Part shown: positions 1 through 9,870 of the stretch, piece by piece
Position numbering within the stretch: the stretch's first letter is position 1
Layout: the number at the start of each line of letters is the position of its first letter
Assembly (NCBI GenBank): GCA_943735955.1
Contig: OX030970.1
Span: forward strand, 5,563,124 to 5,627,123
Direction: 5' to 3'
Origin: Piscicola geometra
Taxonomy: Eukaryota > Annelida > Clitellata > Hirudinida > Piscicolidae
DNA length: 64,000 bases
Program-made: the position numbers and the translations under genes
The notes under the pieces: generated by a model
What the model was told of the DNA's origin: nothing
Seen by the model: only the letters and a program-made list of their open reading frames with translations
Databases searched by the model: none

Positions 1-89
1 ATGGGAAGAGGTTAGGGGGTCATGTGGCGTGCAGACGTCTTGTTGGCCAGGAGTTTTCTGATTGTTGAAGCCCTCTCTCTTTGCTGCAG

Positions 90-882
90 GTTACTGCCTC
101 AACAACAGAATGCTATCATCATCAGGAGCAATAATGATGATGGTGATTATGATGATGCTGGTAAGAAAGATGATGGTGATGATGATGATGTTGGTAAGAA
201 AGATGATGGTGATGATGATGATGTTGGTAAGAAGGATGATGGTGATGATGATGTTGGTATGGATGAATTAATCGAAGAGGATAGTAGTGGAGTTGTTGAG
301 TCGTCCGATGGTGCTGATGATAATGATGACGGTGGTAATGATAATGATGATAAACTTGAAGAGGGAACGGTGGACAGTAACAGAGAGAATGTTGCTGATG
401 GGGGTGGTGATGATGATGATATAGAGGAGTATGATGTTGATGGGGGTGGTGATGATGATGATGACAGTGGCAACGTCATATTAGGCACTCCATTGAAGAT
501 TGCATCAAGGTCATCAATAAGCAAGCTCATGAATATTGATAAGGGGGCGTTCACCTCATTAGGTATGCATAAGCACCACTACAAGAGGGCTGCTATGCAT
601 GGGAATCAGATGAAGGTGTGTGGTCGTAGTGGTGGTGGTAGTAGTAGTGGTCGTACTAGTGTTTGTCGTAGTGGTAGTGGTAGTAGTTGTGGTGGTCGTA
701 GGAGTGGTAGTGGTGGTGGTGGCAGTAGTAATGGTGGAGGGGATATTAGTAGAGGCAAGAAGACAACAGGAGCGAGGCGCAAGAGGAAACTGCTAAGTTT
801 TGACGCCTCTGTGATGGGCATGCCAGGTGGAGAAGGAGGTCACGTGGTGGATGAGGAGGAAGAAGATGACGTCTTTGAGTGA
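90..882 (+). CDS. Candidate 3'-terminal exon, Asp/Gly/Ser-rich protein (unidentified)
   Basis: An open frame of about 264 codons ends at TGA 880-882. A pyrimidine-rich tract followed by CTGCAG ends at 89, so I start the exon at 90 rather than at the upstream ATG at 22, which would read through this acceptor. The first third is a tandem repeat of roughly 33 bp encoding DDGDDDDVGKK units, followed by Asp/Glu/Gly-rich sequence. The centre (residues about 150-195) is ordinary, with Lys, His and Met. Then comes a Gly/Ser/Arg tract encoded by GGT/AGT triplets, a basic cluster RGKKTTGARRKRK, and an acidic tail ending DEEEEDDVFE. The basic cluster next to acidic tracts suggests a nuclear or nucleic-acid-associated protein, but that is inference. 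Upstream exons would lie outside the window. No family is recognised, and the exon could be repeat-driven noncoding sequence. Confidence 0.45.
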
Positions 883-1535
883 GGCTCTTGCAGTTTTTGT
901 TGCAGTTGCAGTTGTGGTTTTGGTTGGGGTTCTCACATTCCTGTTTCGTGACCTTGCATGATGTTCAGTGGCAAACTAACAGCAACACGTCAACTGCACG
1001 CAACCAATCATTTTCTCACTAATCAATTAGAGGTCAGAAGACCTGCGTTGGTGTACTAACCCAAACTGAAGCATTCTCTTGCGCATTGTAGCCTCCTTCG
1101 TCAGTTTAAGTTCGAGTTTGTTTGAGTTTGAGTTAGTTTGAGTTTCAAGCTTAAAGTCCTCTCACACACACACACACACATGCCCTAAATACCACAACCA
1201 CCCATGTTGCAGGTGAAAAACAAAGTGGTCATGGTGAAGTGGATGTGGTCAAGTGATGGCTACAACCACATAGAAACTCTAGCTGAACATTTAGAACTCA
1301 TGTGTTGTCTGTTGTACATCTGTGAGACACTAGCCTATTGACGTCTTGCATTGCCGCATAGTGGCGACTTTTGTGTCGTTCTGGAAGATTCTTTCGGTTG
1401 TTTTGTTAAAATGTTGTGAGCTCGTGCCTTCCTCCTAAATTTGTACGTAACATCAACAATAATAATGCTATCAGTATTAGAGTCGCATTGAAACGGTGTG
1501 GCATCCAAGCGACCTCCTTTAAAAGATGCGATGAT
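883..1535. other. Intergenic or 3' UTR, no gene seen
   Basis: This stretch follows the stop of the acidic exon. It contains a short (CA)n run near 1164-1178 and a few GTTTGAGTTTGAGTT repeats near 1115-1145. I see no clear polyadenylation signal close to the stop and no coding frame worth calling. Confidence 0.5.
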
Positions 1536-1539
1536 GGTG

Positions 1540-1795
1540 TTGAGGCCTTGGTGAGGTGTGGGGTTGAGGAGGCCTTGGTGAGGTGAGGTGTTGAGGCCTT
1601 GGTGAGGTGAGGTTTTGAGGCCTTGGTGAGGTGAGGTGTTGAGGCCTTGGTGAGGTGAGGTGTTGAGGCCTTGGTGAGGTGAGGTGTTGAGGCCGTGGTA
1701 AGGTGTGGTGTTGAGGCCTTGGTGAGGTGAGGTGTTGAGGCCTTGGTGAGGTGAGGTGTTGAGGCCTTGGTGAGGTGAGGTCTTGAGGAGGGCTT
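1540..1795. repeat. 24-bp minisatellite
   Basis: About ten copies of a 24-bp unit, TTGAGGCCTTGGTGAGGTGA plus GGTG, with small variations: one copy has GCCGTGGTAAGGTGTGG and the first copies are irregular. Because 24 is a multiple of three, all frames stay open and produce spurious ORFs on the minus strand. I do not treat these as genes. Confidence 0.9.
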
Positions 1796-2024
1796 GCGAG
1801 GATGTTCCTCGAAGTGGCAAACGAGTTGCAGGAGATCTGGCACCTTCAAGAATTCACCTAGAACCCGTCTCACATTTAACATGTGGGAATTCAGGATTCG
1901 GTCATTCAAACCAAGGGTGGCGATCTGCGGAAAATCTTGGGGGTCCTCCCCAGATTTGGAATCAAAGAACCGGTATCGGGCAATACAGTACCAGCGATAC
2001 TATTTAGTATTGATTGCTGTATTG

Positions 2025-3188
2025 CAGTGTTGTTCTAGTTAACTGTAACTGAAATTGTAATTTAACTGAAAAATCTGATTCAGCTAACTGTAACTTTAAC
2101 TGTAACTGTAATTCAATGCATAACTGTAACTGAAATAGAAATTGAAAAACAAGAATACTAACTGAATAGTAACTGAAAAAAATTAATATTTAAAAAAAAG
2201 TGAAGCGCTTCAAGATAAAAATTCGCGTCACGTGATTGAGCAATAATATTTTAAAAATATTTTATTTTGATTATTTTAATTTAGTTTTTTACATCGTTAT
2301 TTTTTTTCTTACAATTTCAATTATAAAAATTGAGAAGAAAAATTTAAAGTTAGGAATTGCAGAAAACAAGAGAATGCCGTATGTGCGTACTTTATTTACG
2401 AAGCTTCATACGACAAAAGCGAATGTCAGGTTTCGGAAGAGGATGATAATGGTAATGATAAGAAGAGATGAAAAAAGGCAGTCAAAGACTTTCTGGAAAA
2501 ATGCAACAAATTTAATCAATCACTTGAAATGAAAACATCCAGCGTGTTACGACAAAATGAAAAAGGAAAAGAAGGATGCCTAGAAAAGTCTTGGAACAAA
2601 ATCAAATAGTGTTGAAAAAGTTAAAAAACAATGAAACTAGAGCAGGCAACCACTTAGAAAAAAAATGACAAGAGGATTCCCCTGAAGTTCGGCTTCGTCA
2701 ACGACTCATGCTACAACTGGTTTGAAAGCAAATGGTCTATATTTCTGGACAAAAAATGAAGCACTATGCCCAATATTTGCTTTTTTGCGCAAGACATCGT
2801 TTCAGCTCCCGCTTCTCAAGCGTATGTGGAGAGGGTGTTTGCGGTGTGCGGAGACCTAACTGCAAGGAACAAAAATCGCCTCAGCAAAAATATTGAATTG
2901 AAGACATTTATGAAAATGAACAGCATATATTATTAATAATATATTTATATATCTTTTGAATAATTTGACTTTTAAACATTAATTTGGGTTGCATTAAAAA
3001 GAAAAATTATTTTTTTCCCAACTTGATTAACTGTAACCGAAATTGTAACTAAAAAAATAACTGAAACTGGAATAGTAACTGAAAAATTAAAATTTTCATA
3101 ACTGTAACTTGAATAGTGACTAAAAAATTAAAAATTTTCTAACTTTAACTTACACTTGAACTGAAAAATCCAAACTGGAAAATCACTG
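2025..3188 (+). mobile_element. hAT element with 8-bp TSD (non-autonomous relic)
   Basis: The element starts CAGTGTTGTTCTAGTT and ends with the reverse complement of CAGTGATTTTCCAGTT, giving short imperfect terminal inverted repeats with the CAGTG start usual for hAT. It is flanked by identical 8-bp direct repeats CTGTATTG at 2017-2024 and 3189-3196, the duplication length of hAT transposition. Just inside both ends are many copies of TAACTGTAACTGAAA-like motifs, which resemble subterminal transposase-binding repeats. At 1164 bp it is too short to be autonomous, and it keeps only the end of a transposase. Confidence 0.85.
2766..2936 (+). pseudogene. hAT transposase C-terminal dimerisation domain remnant
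   Basis: The frame reads from ATG 2766 to TAA 2936, 56 codons. It contains SAPASQAYVERVFAVCGDLT followed by NRLSKNIELKTFMKMN. This is the hallmark of the hAT family dimerisation region (P-x-S-x-x-x-E-R-x-F-S, then N-R-L, then a short hydrophobic helix). The catalytic upstream part is missing. A weakly open stretch at 2236-2532 may be decayed N-terminal sequence but is not recognisable. It lies inside the TSD-bounded element and on the same strand as its presumed gene. It is not expected to be functional. Confidence 0.8.
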
Positions 3189-3196
3189 CTGTATTG

Positions 3197-3775
3197 CTAA
3201 TTCATTTTGTATCAATTACTAATATTTGTATCACCAAACATTTAAAAAAAGGTTTGATACTCAATAAAAATACTTTTCTATTGCCACTATAAGCGATTTT
3301 AATACCGTTTATTATTGGTCATCTATATAAATTCAATTACAACTAGCCATCAACCCAGTGGGCAACCAGAGGACGGCTGGGGGAGATAAAAATATTTTCT
3401 TTTTTTATAAATAAATTTTATCATTTACGTTTTAAAGTTAATGCATTTTTCGTTAATTTTGTAAGACTTAAAGCTGGTGGCACTTAAATCAGCTGATGTA
3501 TGGGCTCTAACCATAGATATAGTATATATAGATACGTAGTGAAAACTTGTAGATCGCAAATGCGAACTGGTTCAACATATGTTAAATAGTCTAATTATTC
3601 CTAATAAATAAAAAAATTAAATGCTGTTTAAAATTTATTTAAAATATTAAAAATATTTTGTTCTATTTAAAATGTATGAAAACTATTTATAAAATGTATA
3701 ATAATTTTTTGAACATTTTTAGTGCTTTTTCGTCTATGCAATTGTCTTCCAATTATTTTTTCTCGGTTGTAGGTT
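3197..3775. other. AT-rich, no gene seen
   Basis: AT-rich sequence with long A and T runs. A short segment near 3345-3395 (ATCAACCCAGTGGGCAACCA) resembles a decayed hAT-like terminus. There is no supported coding frame. Confidence 0.5.
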
Positions 3776-3779
3776 AACT

Positions 3780-3914
3780 GCACACAAAAAAAGCACATTG
3801 CATGTGTTAAAATTTAACACATGCAGTGTGCTTTTTTTGTGCGGAATATAACATGCAAAATCAAATGTGCATTTAACAGTTAAATGCACATTTGATTTTG
3901 CATGTTATATTCCG
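3780..3914. repeat. Two consecutive long palindromes
   Basis: The first (about 3780-3841) has near-perfect arms of about 30 bp: GCACACAAAAAAAGCACATT pairs with AGTGTGCTTTTTTTGTGC across TTAAAATTTAA. The second (3842-3914) has perfect 36-bp arms around one unpaired base; the outer ends are CGGAATATAACATGC and GCATGTTATATTCCG. Both contain the core TGTGTTAAA or TGCATTTAAC, which recurs near 4213-4290. They look like paired termini of fold-back DNA elements. Confidence 0.85.
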
Positions 3915-4372
3915 CGGATTGATGGGGTAAAAAGCAGAAAGATTTGAAATATGTAAAATATTATAATTTATTTTATTGTTTGCAGAAACCTATAAAAATA
4001 TTTTTTTAATACTACAATTATAAAAAAAATGTATACAAATTTTGAAAAATGGGAAAAAAAGTTAAAACAACAATTTATTTAACTGATTTTAAAACATGAC
4101 AATTTTTTAAACTGATTTTAAAACATAACAATTTATTTAACTGATTTTAGAAAATCAATAAAATAAAATATCAATTTTTAAAAGGTAAAAATAAAATACA
4201 ACCTGGTAGATAAACTGCACACGAAAGAAAGGGCGCTGCATGTGTTAAATGCACATTTTCTTTTGCACATGATCTGCGTTTTATCCATTTTATTTTTACC
4301 TTTTAAAAATTGATATTTTATTTTATTGATATTGATATCTTTAAAATATCAAATTCCTAATGTTTGAAGCAA

Positions 4373-4986
4373 ATGTTTAACATTGCCGCTATTAATGATT
4401 TATTTGAGAATCTTCCAGCTTGTTCTGTTCCTTTACATCTTCCAAAAGGTGGAACAACTTATCTATATGTTTGGCAAGAAGATTCGTGAAAAAGTGATTG
4501 GAGGGCAGATGGTTATAGATGGCGGCAGTATGGGAGCCGAAAGTATGGAGAAAGAATAATCAGGAAAATATACTTTAAAGTGTTTGTTGGTCCTAACAGC
4601 ACGTCAGGCGACTTCATTCGTACAGCATACAATCATCCAGATAAGCCAAATTCTGTCGTCATCGAATATAAAAGAAACGAATTGATTGCTGCTCAATTCC
4701 CTCACGGCAATGCGAAATACTCAACCAAGAATTACCTTCGTACGCAACCGCATGTTCTGCGAGACATCGAGTCTAATTCGTGTTCTGCCCCTTCTCGTCT
4801 CTACCAGACGCTTGTCAGTTCTGGTGCTAATGAAGTCAACCAAGCAACAGCTGTTCCTAGAACACCCACCTCTCAAACACCACCCAACAAGACACAGGAA
4901 TCAATCGTCAATGTCACTTCCTGCCTCATCCAAATTGATATTTGTGAGGTATGTTTGTGTGCCTGTTCCATACCAACAAATGCCTG

Positions 4987-4993
<7 letters not shown>
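4373..4993 (+). pseudogene. WRKY/FLYWCH-GCM1-type zinc-finger protein, broken by an in-frame TGA
   Basis: From ATG 4373 the frame runs 38 codons to TGA 4487, then continues in the same frame to the end near 4993. After the stop come DWRADGYRWRQYGSRKYG (4493-4546), then IIRKIYFKVFVGPN, VVIEYKRNELIAAQFPHGNA and NYLRTQPHVLRDIE. The DGYRWRxYGxRKY core matches the WRKY signature. Family knowledge: WRKY, FLYWCH and GCM1 folds are related DNA-binding domains, and animal copies often sit in Mutator-like transposases or their derivatives. The later FPHGNA segment should hold the His ligand, but the zinc ligands are not all clear. The tail is Pro/Thr/Ser-rich and reaches a TGAT microsatellite, so the true C-terminus is probably lost. 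The inferred role is DNA binding by a transposon-borne protein. Confidence 0.6.

Positions 4994-5041
<48 letters not shown>
4987..5041. repeat. (TGAT)n microsatellite, possible retroposon tail
   Basis: About 13 TGAT units, preceded by AAATGCCTGTGATTGATT, which also precedes the TGAT tail of the SINE-like element ending at 40793. It may be the stub of a LINE B or SINE insertion in the WRKY-like gene. Sequences at 4868-4920 and 5078-5130 resemble each other, so a local duplication is also likely. Confidence 0.7.
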
Positions 5042-5551
5042 GTATGTGATTTAAACTCTAACTTGAATAACTCCAACCTCTCAAACACTACCCAAATAGA
5101 CGAAAGTATCCACCAGTGTCACTTTCTGATTCCAACCTGCTTTGATTGTTATAAATTGACTGAAATAAATTGTTGTTTTTTTTAAATATTTAAATAGTAA
5201 TCTTAAATCGGTTAAATAATTTTTTTTGTTTTAAAATCAGTTAAATAAATTGTTATGTTTTAAAATCAGTTAAATAAATTTTTATTTTTTAAAATCAGTT
5301 AACTAAATTTTTATGTTTTAAAATCAGTTAAATAAACTTTTATGTTTTAAATCAGTTAAATAAGTTTTTATGTTTTAAAATCAGTCCACTTAAGTCCACT
5401 TTTTGCTTAACCCCCCCTCCCCCTTTTGTGTCGACGTCTTTTATGAATGGCCCCGAAGGAGTTGCTAAGATGCCCAACGGATCATTCAATTTGATGACCA
5501 GATTTGCTCGACAGTGAAAGAAAAAATTTCAACGCCACGAATGCTGATAAA

Positions 5552-5805
5552 GTTTTTTTTAGTCTATATCGTTTACAGCCTGACAGACGCAGGCCATGTT
5601 ACAATGGTTCTGAGAACCATGGTTCTTATGCGCCAGAGGCGCCACTCCACACGACGTACACATCTCTCAATGCATACGTTGCTCACACCGCATTATGTAC
5701 ACTAGATATATGATAGTTCACGGTTGCTTGTCAGGGATTCGAACAGGCAACCTTTGAGTTGCAAGTCCAACGTCTACCATCTAAGCCATCCCCGCTCCAG
5801 TCCGC
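5552..5805 (-). mobile_element. tRNA-derived SINE
   Basis: Read on the minus strand, the head has an A box TGGCTTAGATGG (5789-5778) and a B box TGTTCGAATCC (5745-5735) with spacing typical of a tRNA. These form an internal RNA polymerase III promoter. The body continues through ATGCATTGAGAGATGTGTAC and ends in GGCCTGCGTCTGTCAGGCTG, with an A-rich run at about 5552. The same body occurs at 35490-35890 in the opposite orientation, which confirms a dispersed family. It is not a functional tRNA: the head lacks a full cloverleaf and acceptor pairing. Confidence 0.8.
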
Positions 5806-5809
5806 AATA

Positions 5810-6540
5810 GAAAAGACCTAACCATTCTCTTCAGCGTTGTTCGATGGTTAGCTATAGAGAATATAGCATTCCGTGGTCATCGCGGTACTGAAGGTCATTT
5901 CGAAGTTTTCTTAAAAGTTTCAGGTCGTTCATGCCAGATTTAGATGATTTCATGAAAGCATGTCTGAAGAACGCTAATTAAATGTCTTGGAAAATCCAGA
6001 ATGACTTCATAAAGATTGTTGATGAACCTACAGTTGAAAAAGTTTTGAAGCCAATAATATTGTCCCATATCAGAATTAAGGCAATCACTTCAAAGTCCAT
6101 TTTTAAATCTTGTGGGTGCTCAGAAACATGCAAAGATGCTTCTTACGAATTTATCACAGATGAGAACAGAGAAAGTGTTCAATGAAATTGTTCAAGACTC
6201 TGTATCATTGAAGAATTCGCCAAAAAATAAAATGAATATCCCAAAACCAGAAGGTATTATTATATTCAAAATATTAAGTTAATCAGAAAATAATAATTTA
6301 AAATATGTTAATAATTATAATATTAATTATAGCCTAATTTTGTCTAATATACTCAGTCTAATGTCATGAAATCATTGAAATATCATTTATGCTATTAAGA
6401 TGTAATCCGCGCTGAACTAAATCCAATTTATTTGGGTGGCCCTCAATAACTGATTCCATTTTTAATTTTCTATTTCCAATTAAATTCAGACAGACCCACA
6501 AGAAAACGTTTTCTACCATCAAATCTTACAGACTCTGTTT
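5810..6540. other. No recognised gene; one small unidentified ORF
   Basis: A 67-codon plus-strand frame at 5982-6185 contains CGCSETC and looks mildly protein-like, but I recognise no family and it has no clear splice sites. The rest is AT-rich. The sequence just downstream enters the hAT remnant at 6542. Confidence 0.3.
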
Positions 6541-6541
6541 A

Positions 6542-6960
6542 TTGCAAGCTGTGCCAATTTGGTCAATGCATAGCAATACAAAGACAACCCAACTGAAAAT
6601 AGAAGAATACTACGAAATCATCGATCTGGTTACTTATCAGATAACCAGTCGGTTCGACAACCCTGCCATGGCTGCTCTTGATGCTTTGCAGAATGGGATA
6701 ATGACTATCGAGCTTTCGGAGCTTCGCCTCCTTCATGGAAAGTAGGCTGAAACTGTTCAAAGACAACTCAAATTTACATCAAAAACTTTATTTGCGGATC
6801 AGTCTGATTCCATTTCATGTATCGAACTGCAAGAACTCTTTTGAGCTACAAGCCTTCAGACCGAGCTGCATTATATGCTCGAAGTTGCTCTGCATCAGAT
6901 GCAGAAAAAGCATTTTCGAAACCGGCTAATTAAAAGTCATCTTAGGACGAGTAGGTCTGC
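6542..6960 (+). pseudogene. hAT-1 family transposase C-terminal remnant
   Basis: The frame includes IEEYYEIIDLVTYQITSRFD, then ELSELRLLHGK, a stop, and continues AETVQRQLKFTSKTLFADQS and SLQTELHYMLEVALHQMQKK. This corresponds to the same region of the elements at 25690-26216 and 56800-57290. The pattern resembles ZMYM1-like hAT transposases: a helical region before the C-terminal dimerisation domain. Two or more in-frame stops and a frameshift show it is dead. The sequence after 6962 (TAGAGGTCAGACATGGACGA) begins a different repeat. Confidence 0.65.
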
Positions 6961-6961
6961 A

Positions 6962-7050
6962 TTAGAGGTCAGACATGGACGATTTTTCATTCCCGGTCCC
7001 GTCCCGTTCCCGCAACTCGATTCCCGGTCCCGACCCATTCCCAAACTTTT
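6962..7050. repeat. Repeat with TAGAGGTC terminus and GATTCCCGGTCCCG motifs
   Basis: TAGAGGTCAGACATGGACGA here is matched on the other strand near 45775-45795, and the following CCCGGTCCCG-type repeats recur near 45420-45500 and 54780-54890. This suggests the terminal part of a dispersed DNA element. The other end was not located. Confidence 0.45.
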
Positions 7051-7099
7051 TGTTCATTTATTTATTTTTGCTGCCATTTTCACTGGTTCCAAACTTGCT

Positions 7100-7635
7100 A
7101 GTCCTAACATTTCTTAAAATTTATAATTTGAAAGTCAGAAAATGTTTCTTTTTTTAAATAATAAAACATGATTTAAATTTCAAATATTTATTGAAATGAA
7201 AGTATTGAAGTTAGTCATTTTTTTTGAGTAATTAAATCAAGTCTTTATTGCTTTACACACGGATTAAACCTTCAAGAGTTTTAGCTTTCAAATTAGATGA
7301 TGTTGGGTCTGAAGTTAAACATCCGCAGGTTGAGAAATTCCGTTCACAGGTAATAAAACTTGCAGGTATACTAAACAAAATTTGCCTACTTGTTGTAGTA
7401 TTGGAAAAAATTTCATTTTACTCCAGTAAGTTAAACATCTTTATAATCTTCAATTTTGGTGAGACGTAATTGTGAAAATTTTTACAATTAATCTTCTGAA
7501 TTTTTTTCCTCGTTCATTATCATTAATTCTTCAATAATGTTAGAAATATGTATTTGACAACATTCTTATTCTCCACAACTGCAAAAATAAAATAAATCGT
7601 ATAATTTAATAGTATAAACATTTTATTATAATTTT
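7100..7635. other. AT-rich, no gene seen
   Basis: AT-rich sequence with scattered short frames only. A 73-codon frame at 7248-7469 has no recognisable features. Confidence 0.5.
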
Positions 7636-7639
7636 CTAA

Positions 7640-8011
7640 ATAACCATTATTTGTTTTTTTCCAACTGCACTCAGTTGAAGGAACTGTTTTTGAAGTGAAG
7701 GATAGCTCTTCAAACACGCCTGATTTAATGGCAGTAAGAGTACGAATTGTTTTTTCACTCTCCATAATTTGACGAACACTCACATAGAAGTTGCCGCCAT
7801 TGAGTTGGCGATACCAACCAAACCGCCCCTCAGTACAATCTGATGTTCATTTTCCAAGTAGACAGCACCTAATGTCACTGTAGTTTTCGAGCAGATATGA
7901 GCACAGATGCGAAATTCTTCTAAACGTCTGTATACAGGCTGTGAAAGTTTGAGATGTCAAACCACCTGTTTTAAAACAATCTTTCCACCTTACAAAATAA
8001 TCTGCCGCATC
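7640..8011 (-). pseudogene. P-element/THAP9-like transposase C-terminal remnant
   Basis: On the minus strand from 8011 the frame reads DAADYFVRWKDCFKTGG, TSQTFTACIQTF, YLLENYSDIRCCLLGK, one stop, then EGRFGWYRQLNGGNFYVSVR and QIMESEKTIR. The segment (E-x-R-F-G-x-Y-R-Q-L-x-G-G-N-x-Y-x-S-V-R-Q) is characteristic of the region after the RNase H-like core in THAP/P-type transposases, where DDE chemistry is completed. The N-terminal THAP finger and most catalytic residues are absent. One in-frame TGA is visible. Family assignment comes from remembered pattern, not a search. Confidence 0.55.
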
Positions 8012-8089
8012 AAGTAGCTACTTCAACTGCCAATCTGTAAGAGATCTTACCGCTTCCATGTACTTTTTCAGTTTGTGTATTCCTGAATA

Positions 8090-8550
8090 AATTGTTAACA
8101 AAGATTTGACAAAAGTTAGAACTAGTTAATGATAGTAATTGAGAGACAAAACATGTAATTCTTATCAAAGGCAATGTAATTATCACAACAATTCATAATT
8201 CAGAAAAGCAAAATCGCATAACCATGTTTATCTTACCAATATTATGACTCATAGGTGTATAATTTATTTTTAAAAAGTTTAAAAAAACGTTCTATAAAAT
8301 AGATATATCTAAAATAGGGAAATAAACATTATAACACTACCATGGTAGATATACAAAAAAAACAGCTAGACACAAACAATGACTATACCATCACAAGAAT
8401 GTCTCACATGTAAAATCCTCCATAGTCTGTTTATGTGGGATACAAACAAGGCAGTATCATTCCATCCTTTTTCATTGTACACCTTCAGTCCGGTCACAGT
8501 ATATTATACTATGCAAATTAGTTTGCCGTTTTTTTAGTATCATTAATAAT
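8090..8550. other. AT-rich, no gene seen
   Basis: No open frame or repeat was recognised between the P-like remnant and the 3' end of LINE D. Confidence 0.5.
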
Positions 8551-8554
8551 TAAT

Positions 8555-9790
8555 AATAATTGTCATTTTTGTATAGCGCCCGGGCACGCAACTAAAGCGC
8601 TTTCACTGCGTCGTAATGCAATAAAGAAATAAAAGTAATTATAATAGTAATTTTATGAAAAGAAAAGCAAAGAGTAGCATGGAGTAATTATTAAGAATGA
8701 TAGGCTAAGTTAAAGTAATGAGTTTTCAGTTTGGCTTTGAAAGTCGAAAATTGGTTGATGCTTCGAAGTGCAGGTGGAAGGGCATTCCAAGTTGTTGGAG
8801 CTGCGTGACGGAATGCTCTTTTTGAGATGTTGTTTGTAGTGGATTCATGGTTGAGGAGAAGAGATGAACGCAGTTGTTTGTTTGATGTTTTTTTAGTTAT
8901 GAGTTTGAAGTTTGAAGAATTTTGAATGTGGTGATGGCTATTTTAAAGGATATTCGAAAGTCTATAGGAAGCCAGTGGAGTTTTATAAGATTTTCCTTTG
9001 ATGATTGAACAAGGCGATGGCCTGGGTAATCACAATTGAGTGTGATTCTAGCCGCCTTGTTTAAAACTGACTGTAGACGATTTCTTTCTTGATTGGTGAT
9101 ATTATATAATAGCGAGTTACAGTAGTCAAGTCTGCTTAGTATTAGACATCGGGAAAGTGAGGCGGAGAGGTCAGTTGTAATGAATGGGCGTATGTGTTTG
9201 ATTGCTTTGAGATGATAGTGTGATGATTGGATGATAGATGTGATGTGAGTTTGCTGTCTAGGGTGACTCCAAGTATCTTGAGAGTGTTATTTATGGGGAT
9301 TTTATCTGAGTTGATGTTGACAGATGATATTGTGTTTAAACTATTTAATTGATAAGGGGTGCCTAGTTTTATTATTTCTGATTTAGTGGTGTTAAACTGG
9401 AGATAGTTATTGAAGAACCAAGTTTCCATGGTTTGTATGCAAGATGTGAGGTTACTAGTAGCTTGGTTGGATGTATTAGGTGTGATGAATTGAAGAAGTT
9501 GTATATCATCAGCATATTTATGGTAGGTTATATTGAATTGGTTGACTATATTTGACTAAATAAATGACAGCCAGTTTAAAGCAGTTCCATCAACTCCAAA
9601 TTCTTTTGAAGTCTGTTTATGAGGATGGAATGGCTGATGGTGTCGAAGGCTGCTGATAGGTCGAGTGATGCGAGGAGGGTGGTATTTTTGAGTCGCATCC
9701 GTTGAAAATGTGGTCAGTTAGATGGAGTAGGGCTGTTTCTGTAGAGTGGTAATAAACTATCTCAAAGTCTTTATTAATAATAATGGCTAG
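8555..9790 (-). mobile_element. LINE D, 5'-truncated CR1-like retrotransposon
   Basis: Reading the minus strand from about 9780, fragments of a reverse transcriptase appear: YYHSTETALLHLTDHIF, FDTISHSILINRLQ, then the open stretch at 9429-9142 (FNTTKSEIIKLGTP, ILGVTLDSKL) and SRLDYCNSLLYNITNQERNR with LNKAARITLN. These are the order and motifs of the RT fingers, palm and thumb/connection region of CR1/L2-like LINEs. The 3' end has GCCCGGGCGCTATACAAAAA followed by an AAT-rich tail near 8555. Frameshifts and stops are frequent, so it is an old copy. The YADD box itself is decayed. Confidence 0.75.
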
Positions 9791-9794
9791 TTTT

Positions 9795-9870
9795 GATTTA
9801 ATCCATTGATTTTTTTTTCAAAAAATGAGCCCCTCCTTAGCCTTTTTTGCTAGTTGCGCCCCTTTATCAA
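9795..9870 (+). repeat. hAT-1 terminal fragment
   Basis: GAGCCCCTCCTTAGCC...TTTTTTGCTAGTTGCGCCCC matches the 3' end of the TSD-bounded element ending at 27411 (TTTTTTGCTGGTTGCGCCCC). Only the terminus is preserved here. Confidence 0.6.

Larger units (their letters stand above)
4060..5390 (+). mobile_element. DNA element with inverted tandem-repeat arms carrying a WRKY-like gene
   Basis: The left side (about 4064-4150) has three copies of a roughly 28-bp unit, CAATTTATTTAACTGATTTT plus AAAACATAA. The right side (about 5165-5385) has six or seven copies of its reverse complement, ATGTTTTAAAATCAGTTAAA plus TAAATT. Between them lies the broken WRKY-type ORF. An inner inverted repeat of about 45 bp (4150-4196 against 4284-4330) surrounds a segment related to the palindromes at 3780-3914. 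Terminal inverted repeats built from tandem subrepeats are known in fold-back and some Mutator-like elements. The exact outer ends and target duplication could not be set. Confidence 0.6.

Noticed and set aside
1335..1909. Minus-strand ORFs of 161 and 167 codons with SPHQGLNT or PHLTKAST repeats
   Set aside because: They are the 24-bp minisatellite read in two frames, with no flanking conserved sequence or splice signals.
5735..5789. A functional tRNA gene on the minus strand
   Set aside because: A and B boxes are present but arms do not pair into a full cloverleaf, and the body continues as a repeated SINE.
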